From the NCBI GenBank assembly GCA_964409225.1, contig CAYPCM010000022.1, positions 1-11,114 on the forward strand: a stretch of DNA of 11,114 nt. Direction: 5' to 3'. Positions 6,260 to 11,114 of this stretch are shown one piece after another. Made by a program: the position numbers and the translations under genes. The stretch comes from JACPXH01 sp964409225. Its GTDB lineage: Bacteria > Patescibacteriota > Minisyncoccia > JACPXH01. The notes under the pieces are model-generated. The model was not told the origin of the DNA, did no database searches, and saw only the letters and a list, made by a program, of their open reading frames with translations. The first letter of the stretch is position 1, and the number at the start of each line of letters is the position of its first letter.

Positions 6260-6295
6260 CGAGGCGCAATTTCGCTGATGCGAAATTGCGCCTCG
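6260..6295 (+). terminator. Strong hairpin after the FIST gene, without U-tract
   Basis: GAGGCGCAATTTCGC (6261-6275), loop TGAT, then its exact complement (6280-6294) makes a 15-bp perfect stem, extended by one more C-G pair to 6260/6295. It lies 36 nt after the FIST stop and 50 nt before the next ATG, in a non-coding gap. No T-run follows, so it is not a textbook intrinsic terminator. It may stop transcription, protect a 3' end, or be a two-way element because it is symmetric. Confidence 0.55.
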
Positions 6296-6344
6296 TCTGC
6301 GATTACGGCAGAAAGAGAAAGATTAAAAATTAAATTAAATTAAG

Positions 6345-7703
6345 ATGAAAAATAAAATAATAGTATTTAGTGTCGGTGTTCTGGTTGTCCTGGTGGTGCT
6401 CCTGGGTTGGTTTTTCAGGTTGGCGCCGACCCCAACCGAAGAAGCCAAAGAATTAAAAATTCTGCAATGGAAACATTTTATTCCCGCCTATGACGTTTGG
6501 TTTGATGAATTTGTTAAAAAGTGGGGAGAGGACAACGGCGTTAAAGTAGTCGTGGATCATGTGGATATCGCCGATATTGTAAAGAGCGCTACGGCGGAGT
6601 TGGCCGCGAACGAAGGGCATGACTTGATTGAGTTTGTGACCCCACCGGCCGACTTTGAACTTGGTATGATGGATTTGACCGACTTCAACCGGGAAGCCCA
6701 ACAGAAATTTGGCCGTCAAGTTTCCATTTGCCGAGACAGTTCTTTTAATCCCACTACCGGTAAATTCTACGGTTTTTGCCACGGCTGGGTGCCAGACCCC
6801 GGAAACTACCGCGAGAGCTTATGGACGGCGGTCGGCAAGCCCGGAGGTCCAAAGACGTGGGAAGACGTAGCGATATTCGGTACGAAAATTAAACAAGACC
6901 TGGGGGTGAGTATGGGTATTGGGATGTCCCCAGAAATTGACTCCAATATGGCCGGCCGCGCGCTCCTCTGGTCATTCGGAGCTTCGGTCCAGGACAAAAA
7001 CGGAAAAGTGATTATCAACTCTCTGGAGACCATAGCGGCCATTAAATACATGACCCGACTCTACAAAAATGCCATGAGCGATGAGATCTTTAACTGGAAT
7101 GCGGCGTCCAATAACCAGGCGCTCGTGGCGGCGAGGGCTTCTTATATCCTCAATTCTATCTCGGCTTACCGCACCGCCCAAAAGACGATCGAAAAGGTAG
7201 CAGACGACATCTTTTTCACGCCGGCGTTAAAAGGTCCGGGCGGAAAAGGACTGGCGAGCGCCCACGTCATTAATATATACACCATCCCAAAATTCTCCAA
7301 AAATAGCGACACGGCCAAGAAATTCCTCTTGTATCTGGCGACAAACTATGACCAAGCGGTCTATAACAGCGAATTATACAATTTCCCGGCCTTCCCCGGC
7401 ACCGCGCCCAAGTTGATGGCGCCGGGAGGGTGGTTGGATATTGATCCGTTTGGCTCTAAGCCGTCGGGCAAATTAGCCATTTTGAAGAGCGCAGAGGAGT
7501 GGACTGTCAGCACAGGATATCCGGGTTCGGCCAATGCGGCCATTGGCGAAGTATTCAACTCCTCTATAATCCCTAATATGTTTGCGCGTGCCGCCCGTGA
7601 AGAAATGAGCCCGGAGGAGGCAGCGGCCGAAGCAGAACATCTAATCAACAATATCTTCGAAAAGTGGCGAGACAAAGGACTCGTGGGCCCAAGAACGAAA
7701 TGA
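6345..7703 (+). CDS. Membrane-anchored extracellular solute-binding protein
   Basis: This 452-aa protein resembles family 1 ABC solute-binding proteins (sugar or oligosaccharide type). One N-terminal hydrophobic helix (about 4-24) precedes a Pro/Thr-rich linker. There is no lipobox Cys and no clear cleavage site, so it is probably tethered to the membrane with the binding domain outside. The mature start ELKILQWKHFIPAYDVWFDEF is the typical first strand and helix of the fold, and the C-terminal half has the expected hinge and helical segments. No permease or ATPase gene is nearby. The next gene, 4 nt away, is a histidine kinase, so the protein most likely reports ligand to that kinase rather than feeding a transporter (inference, compare TorT/TorS). 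The leader is AT-rich (ATTAAATTAAATTAA) with no Shine-Dalgarno. Base composition is lower in GC than clpC or the receiver gene, suggesting separate origin. The ligand cannot be named. Confidence 0.86.
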   Translation: MKNKIIVFSVGVLVVLVVLLGWFFRLAPTPTEEAKELKILQWKHFIPAYDVWFDEFVKKWGEDNGVKVVVDHVDIADIVKSATAELAANEGHDLIEFVTPPADFELGMMDLTDFNREAQQKFGRQVSICRDSSFNPTTGKFYGFCHGWVPDPGNYRESLWTAVGKPGGPKTWEDVAIFGTKIKQDLGVSMGIGMSPEIDSNMAGRALLWSFGASVQDKNGKVIINSLETIAAIKYMTRLYKNAMSDEIFNWNAASNNQALVAARASYILNSISAYRTAQKTIEKVADDIFFTPALKGPGGKGLASAHVINIYTIPKFSKNSDTAKKFLLYLATNYDQAVYNSELYNFPAFPGTAPKLMAPGGWLDIDPFGSKPSGKLAILKSAEEWTVSTGYPGSANAAIGEVFNSSIIPNMFARAAREEMSPEEAAAEAEHLINNIFEKWRDKGLVGPRTK

Positions 7704-7707
7704 GAAT

Positions 7708-9714
7708 ATGAATGTAGGCCAGAAGATCATCTCAGGATTCCTGTTGGCTGTTTTGTTAGTGGTGATTGTCGGCTATTTTGGGATACGGACGTCTAATGAG
7801 GCGCGGGAGGGCTCTATTGTAGAGGCCGAGATGAGTCGCCTCGCGTTGAAAGTCGCCGAGAAAGGAACAATAACATTTGCCGCAACGCTCACGAAAGATT
7901 TGGATGAGTTTGCCCGATTAGAAGAAAAGGCGAACCAATTGCGCGATGAGATTGATAGTATCAACTCCGCCTTGCTTAAAGATCCTAATATAAAGAACAG
8001 TGTCGATTTCCAATCTTTTCTAGCTGTAAAAAACGATCACGATAAAGATCAAGAACAAGTTTTCAGGATTCATGGAGAACTCCTGGCACGACAAACACTT
8101 TTTGGCGACTCCCCGCTGGTAGAAGAAGCGGTAAGGCAACGGCTTCGTGCGATTCTCGATAAGACAAATGATCTGGAGCTGATAAAAAACTTTGTGTCGA
8201 TGGAAATTTTGAGCAAAGAAGCCGTTTTCCAACATCGGAATAAAGAGTCTGTTGATAAGTGGATTGAGTCAATACACAAACTAAGAAGCGATATTGAGAA
8301 AAAAGTAAGACCAGACAGAATACTCCTGAACCATTTTACTGTATACCTGCAAACGGCTGAAATAGTGAGTGAAATTGTCGTCAGGGAAAGTGAAATCCAG
8401 AGTGACGAAACTAAAATTGTCTCTGCCATGAGAAGACGGGAGGTTGAACTTGGAACATTGCGCAAAAAGATCGTGGATGAATTATCCGCAAATATCTCTC
8501 GCGTACACCAAAACAACAAAAATATTCTAATCATGATTATTGTGGGAATGTTGGCATTGATGGGAGGTACCAGCTTTTTCCTTTCTCAAAGAATAATAAA
8601 ACCAATAGAAGAATTGACGGCGGTGGTGACGAAAATCGCGGGGGGAGATTTAAAAGCGCGGGCGCGGGTATTCAGCACGGATGAAATAGGGATACTCGCT
8701 CGTTCATTTAACCAGACGGCGGATCGCCTGGCGGAATATCCCATTGAGCTGCAACAGGAAGTTCGGAGGCAAACCCGAGAATTGACTGATGCCAACACCC
8801 AACTTCAGGAATTGCTCCACGAAAATTACATCAGCGCGAAGATGCTTGTGCAGAGAGACAGGGAATCTGTGCGCAGCAGCGCGGCACTCACCGAGATCAA
8901 TAAGGAAGCAAACGAGACAGCGAAGATTCTTGTCAGGAGAGACCTCGAACTTACCGAGGCGAACGCGCGCCTGCAGGAACTCGACGTCATGAAGTCGGAT
9001 TTCGTGTCGGTGGCGGCCCACCAGCTGCGCACACCGCTCACCGGCATACGCTGGTCGTACGAAACGCTGCTCGAGGCAGAAGCCGAGCCTCTCACCGCCG
9101 AGCAGCGCAAAATCGTCGATGGCGGTCACAAAGCGGTTTTGCGGCTCATTGAACTCGTCGGCGATCTGCTCAATGTCGCGCGCATCGAAGAAGGACGCTT
9201 CGGCTTCCGTCTCGAACGCCAATCGATTCGACCACTCCTGGAAGAGTTTGCCAGCCGCTTTTCGAAAGCGACAGCCGATAAGGGTCTGCACTTTACCGCC
9301 GAGCTGCCAGCCAAGGACCTGCCGGCCGTAGAGCTCGACGCCGAACGGATGGGGCTCGCGCTTGATAACCTGCTGGACAATGCCGTTAAATACACGCCGC
9401 CGGGAGGCACCGTGCGCCTGCGGGCCGCTGCCGCGCCCAAGCAATTGCGCATAACTGTCAGTGATACTGGCATCGGCATACCCTCGAACCAGATGCACCG
9501 ACTCTTCACCAAGTTCTTCCGGGCAGACAATGCGCTCCTGTTCCAGACGACCGGCAGCGGACTGGGATTGTACGTGGTCAAAAACATTATCTCGAGCCAC
9601 GACGGCACCATCTCGATCGAAAGCCACGAGGGACGCGGGACAACGGCCACCATCTCTTTGCCCTTACCGACTAAAAGAATAGACCTTGATTTAAAAACAC
9701 GGAGCAACAATTAG
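7708..9714 (+). CDS. Membrane sensor histidine kinase with helical extracellular domain
   Basis: This is a 668-aa transmembrane kinase that autophosphorylates on His and passes phosphate to a receiver. TM1 spans about 7-25. An all-helical extracellular sensor of about 245 residues follows, then TM2 (273-294), HAMP (about 295-345), a long signalling helix with 28-residue repeats (about 350-426), and HisKA with H438 in the motif AAHQLRTP. The HATPase domain has N-box N554-N558, G1 DTGIGIP (586-592), an F-box near 601-610 and G2 GSGLGL (616-621). All catalytic motifs are intact. The ATG lies 4 nt after the binding-protein stop (TGAGAATATG), indicating translational coupling. The sensor size and helical make-up recall TorS-like or HBM sensors that read a periplasmic binding protein. 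The first two thirds are AT-rich and the kinase core is GC-rich, suggesting a fused origin. The cognate receiver is not proven; the REC-REC protein at 4200 is a candidate. Confidence 0.93.
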   Translation: MNVGQKIISGFLLAVLLVVIVGYFGIRTSNEAREGSIVEAEMSRLALKVAEKGTITFAATLTKDLDEFARLEEKANQLRDEIDSINSALLKDPNIKNSVDFQSFLAVKNDHDKDQEQVFRIHGELLARQTLFGDSPLVEEAVRQRLRAILDKTNDLELIKNFVSMEILSKEAVFQHRNKESVDKWIESIHKLRSDIEKKVRPDRILLNHFTVYLQTAEIVSEIVVRESEIQSDETKIVSAMRRREVELGTLRKKIVDELSANISRVHQNNKNILIMIIVGMLALMGGTSFFLSQRIIKPIEELTAVVTKIAGGDLKARARVFSTDEIGILARSFNQTADRLAEYPIELQQEVRRQTRELTDANTQLQELLHENYISAKMLVQRDRESVRSSAALTEINKEANETAKILVRRDLELTEANARLQELDVMKSDFVSVAAHQLRTPLTGIRWSYETLLEAEAEPLTAEQRKIVDGGHKAVLRLIELVGDLLNVARIEEGRFGFRLERQSIRPLLEEFASRFSKATADKGLHFTAELPAKDLPAVELDAERMGLALDNLLDNAVKYTPPGGTVRLRAAAAPKQLRITVSDTGIGIPSNQMHRLFTKFFRADNALLFQTTGSGLGLYVVKNIISSHDGTISIESHEGRGTTATISLPLPTKRIDLDLKTRSNN

Positions 9715-9715
9715 T

Positions 9716-9982
9716 ATGATCAAAACAGCCACTTTCCACCCTTCCAGAATCGGCTGCCCTTCACTGCCAGGCACCATGAAGGGAATCGTGATGTCGCTTA
9801 CGGGCGTTCAGGACGTAAAAGTCCGCTATGAAGATCGCTCGCTCGACGTCACCTTCGACGACGCCCAAACCTCCGAGGAAGCCATCATCAAAAAGATCGG
9901 CTCAGAACTCGGACTCGCCCTGGAAGCGAACGAACACGGCGCGGTCAAAGAGGGCAATGTTGCGGAAACCTGCCCCATGTAA
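9716..9982 (+). CDS. Small HMA-like (heavy-metal-associated fold) protein
   Basis: This 88-aa protein has the beta-alpha-beta-beta-alpha-beta pattern of HMA domains: a first strand KTATFH, a helix after GCPSLPGTM, the SLTGVQDVKVRYEDRSLDVTFD strands, then the EEAIIKKIGSELG helix. HMA proteins usually bind copper or other soft metals through CxxC. Here only the first Cys (C14) remains and the second position is Leu17, while another Cys (C86) lies near the C-terminus. Metal binding is therefore doubtful or of a different kind. It begins 1 nt after the kinase stop, so it is the third gene of the operon. A GGAG about 11 nt upstream is a marginal ribosome site. It might modulate the kinase, as small partner proteins sometimes do, but that is speculation. 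The fold call is fair; function is unknown. Confidence 0.7.
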   Translation: MIKTATFHPSRIGCPSLPGTMKGIVMSLTGVQDVKVRYEDRSLDVTFDDAQTSEEAIIKKIGSELGLALEANEHGAVKEGNVAETCPM

Positions 9983-10059
9983 TCCAGCGCGGCCGCAAAT
10001 TAACGCGCCCGGCGCACGAGTGCTCGAAGTCCAGTGGGCTTTCCGAGTACGTTTGAAAA

Positions 10060-10068
10060 TGCTACAAA
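10060..10068 (+). promoter_or_regulatory. Possible tRNA-Ser promoter (TG-c-TACAAA)
   Basis: TG (10060-10061), one base, then TACAAA (10063-10068) resembles an extended -10 and would start near 10075, just before the tRNA 5' end at 10078. There is no good -35 box. A TACAAA also precedes the degenerate tRNA-Ser(GCU) at 4047. This is a weak call. Confidence 0.3.
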
Positions 10069-10077
10069 GGAGGCAAC

Positions 10078-10167
10078 GGAGGCGTGGCAGAGTGGCCGAA
10101 TGCAGCATCCTGCTAAGATGTTAGGGGAGCAATCCCCTCGGAGGTTCGAATCCTCCCGCCTCCGCCA
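10078..10167 (+). tRNA. tRNA-Ser(GCU)
   Basis: This is a complete class II tRNA. The acceptor GGAGGCG pairs perfectly with CGCCTCC (10157-10163). The D-arm is GCA/TGC with GAGTGGCCGAA in the loop, so the conserved GG is present. The anticodon stem is GCATC/GATGT (one G-T wobble), with anticodon GCT at 10112-10114. The variable arm is AGGGGA/TCCCCT with a GCAA loop. The T-arm is GGAGG, TTCGAAT, CCTCC. The discriminator is G and CCA is encoded. It reads AGC and AGU codons and is very likely the working copy, unlike the one at 4067. Confidence 0.96.
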
Positions 10168-10177
10168 GTTGGGAAAA

Positions 10178-10199
10178 TATCTGCCCTTTCCTGCAGATA
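10178..10199 (+). terminator. Weak hairpin after tRNA-Ser(GCU)
   Basis: TATCTGC, an 8-nt loop, GCAGATA gives a 7-bp stem 11 nt after the tRNA CCA end. No T-run follows. It may be a 3' processing or weak termination structure. Confidence 0.3.
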
Positions 10200-10221
10200 A
10201 CCTTCATTACTAACTTTCTTT

Positions 10222-10227
10222 AAGGAG
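10222..10227 (+). promoter_or_regulatory. Ribosome binding site deciding the DUF1761 gene start
   Basis: AAGGAG is one of the few clear Shine-Dalgarno sequences in the window. It lies 9 nt before ATG 10237 and only 3 nt before the in-frame TTG at 10231, so the ATG is the better start. Confidence 0.7.
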
Positions 10228-10236
10228 ACCTTGTCT

Positions 10237-10653
10237 ATGCCGCAGCTCTCTCTCAATTGGCTGCCGATCTTCATTGCGGCAGTCGTCAACATGGCGTTCG
10301 GCGCCGCTTGGTATTCCCAAGCCCTGTTCGGGCGCCAATGGCTTAAAGCCATGGGCTGGAGCCATGAAGAAGTTGAGGCCCGCAAGAAAAACATGGGTCG
10401 GACGTATCTGCTTGCGTTCGCCGCTTCGCTGGTCATGGCCGCGGTGCTGCAGCACTTCATATATTTCACCGGCGCCGAGACAGCCGCACTCGGCGCGAAA
10501 AACGGCCTGTGGGTATGGCTGGGGTTTGTGGCGCCGGTTATGCTCGGCGGCTATCTGTGGGAAGGTAAGTCGCTCAAACTCTATAAGCTCAACGCCGGCT
10601 ATTATCTGATTTCGCTCATTATCCAAGGCGCTTTCTTGGCCGTCTGGCGCTGA
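10237..10653 (+). CDS. DUF1761-like four-helix membrane protein
   Basis: This 138-aa integral membrane protein has four predicted helices, at about 8-27, 55-76, 87-106 and 117-136. The opening NWLPIFIAAVVNMAFGAAWYS, then LFGRQWLKAMG, matches the DUF1761 pattern of NWL, G-x-x-WYS and FG-x-x-W. The family has no established biochemical role. Translation is assigned to the ATG at 10237 because AAGGAG lies 9 nt upstream; a TTG at 10231 is in frame but too close to that site. It lies downstream of an intact tRNA-Ser and 15 nt before the next gene, with which it may be co-transcribed. GC-rich codon use matches clpC and the receiver gene, so it looks native. Confidence 0.85.
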   Translation: MPQLSLNWLPIFIAAVVNMAFGAAWYSQALFGRQWLKAMGWSHEEVEARKKNMGRTYLLAFAASLVMAAVLQHFIYFTGAETAALGAKNGLWVWLGFVAPVMLGGYLWEGKSLKLYKLNAGYYLISLIIQGAFLAVWR

Positions 10654-10668
10654 TCGCGCCGTGGTCTC

Positions 10669-11114
10669 ATGAACCATTTTGAGCGTCCGAGCGCTGACGA
10701 ATTCTCTCCGACTCCCGAAACACCCGTGCCCACGCCGGAGATGCCGAGCGACGCAATCCCAGAGCAACGCGCCGAAACAGCAGAACAAATTATTGAACAG
10801 GCGAGTTCTGGCCGGCGGGCACTACTCAAGGATATTTTTACCTCGCGCGCGGCTGACCTCATCGGTAACTTCCTGCCCGGCGTGGATGTGCCCAAGATGA
10901 TCGGAGAGGCAATCGCGGGCAAGACCGTGAGCGGCGAAGGACTCTCGAGACGCAAACGCCTCGATCACATGGCCATTGCCGGCGGGATTACCCTTGCCTA
11001 CGCCCTCGGGCTTGCCGGCCTGCCGGCTGAAGCGTCGGTCGCCCGCACCGCCGCATCCATTCTTGCCAAAATAGAACTCGGCCCGGAGTTTCTCGCCGAA
11101 ACTGCGCACATGGC
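10669..11114 (+). CDS. Unrecognised protein, N-terminal part, cut by the window edge
   Basis: An ATG at 10669 opens a frame without stop to the window end (148 complete codons). I do not recognise the protein. Residues 7-34 are rich in Pro, Glu and Thr and probably disordered. Residues 35-60 form a charged helix. Residues 64-100 (LIGNFLPGVDVP, then GKTVSGEGLSRRKRLD) loosely resemble the pre-toxin TG pattern, a short hydrophobic stretch followed by G-K-x-x-(T/S)-G-E-x-L-S. After that comes a hydrophobic Ala/Gly/Leu-rich stretch (101-120). No signal peptide is seen. It starts 15 nt after the DUF1761-like gene without a Shine-Dalgarno. Codon use in this frame (mostly G or C in third positions) supports a real gene. 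The TG likeness is tentative, and the C-terminus that would settle the function lies outside the window. Confidence 0.65.
   Translation, partial: MNHFERPSADEFSPTPETPVPTPEMPSDAIPEQRAETAEQIIEQASSGRRALLKDIFTSRAADLIGNFLPGVDVPKMIGEAIAGKTVSGEGLSRRKRLDHMAIAGGITLAYALGLAGLPAEASVARTAASILAKIELGPEFLAETAHM

Noticed and set aside
6345..7703. Classic ABC importer subunit
   Set aside because: No permease or ATPase gene is near, there is no lipobox Cys, and the gene is coupled to a histidine kinase, so a sensing role is preferred.
8704..9627. Long minus-strand open frame (307 codons) opposite the kinase
   Set aside because: It is a shadow of the GC-rich kinase core; the + strand has all H, N, G1 and G2 motifs in order.
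1..11114. CRISPR array or other direct-repeat cluster
   Set aside because: No regularly spaced repeats were seen. The only long identical repeat is the 33-nt variable/T-arm shared by two tRNA-Ser genes, expected for isoacceptors recognised by one synthetase.

Overview
The window looks like a chromosomal segment of a Candidate Phyla Radiation (Patescibacteria, Parcubacteria-like) bacterium. This is inferred from style, not from a marker gene. The histidine kinase carries an H-box of the form VSVAAHQLRTPLTGIRW, the tandem-receiver protein has S-N-(S/L)-G-Q and VKAQATP signatures, and the genes are compact, mostly without Shine-Dalgarno sequences. TGA is used as a normal stop codon (comF and the solute-binding protein), so the code is standard.

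Layout, all on the + strand unless stated. Bases 137-2659 encode a ClpC-type AAA+ unfoldase with an LGF ClpP-docking loop. Bases 2700-3440 encode a ComF-family phosphoribosyltransferase. Bases 3441-4199 are a disturbed tRNA-Ser cluster. It holds a 23-nt orphan 5' fragment of a tRNA-Ser (3444-3466), an AT-rich insert with a minus-strand PD-(D/E)XK endonuclease like those of group I intron homing enzymes (3475-3822), an intact tRNA-Ser(UGA) (3900-3989), and a degenerate-looking tRNA-Ser(GCU) (4067-4158). An intact tRNA-Ser(GCU) lies at 10078-10167.

Bases 4200-9982 are a signalling region. A tandem-receiver response regulator has what looks like a leaderless start and is followed 15 nt later by a FIST sensory-domain protein. 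After a strong hairpin (6260-6295) comes a tight three-gene set: a membrane-anchored extracellular solute-binding protein with no transporter genes, a hybrid-composition sensor histidine kinase 4 nt downstream, and a small HMA-like domain protein 1 nt after that. The simplest reading is that the binding protein is a ligand-sensing partner of the kinase (a TorT/TorS-like logic) and that the tandem-receiver protein is one possible phosphoacceptor.

The window ends with a DUF1761-like four-helix membrane protein (10237-10653) and the start of an unrecognised protein (10669 to the window edge) with a proline-rich N-terminus and a short pre-toxin-TG-like motif.

The points most worth a second look are the endonuclease insertion inside the tRNA-Ser cluster and the binding-protein/kinase operon, whose sensor half differs in base composition from its catalytic half.
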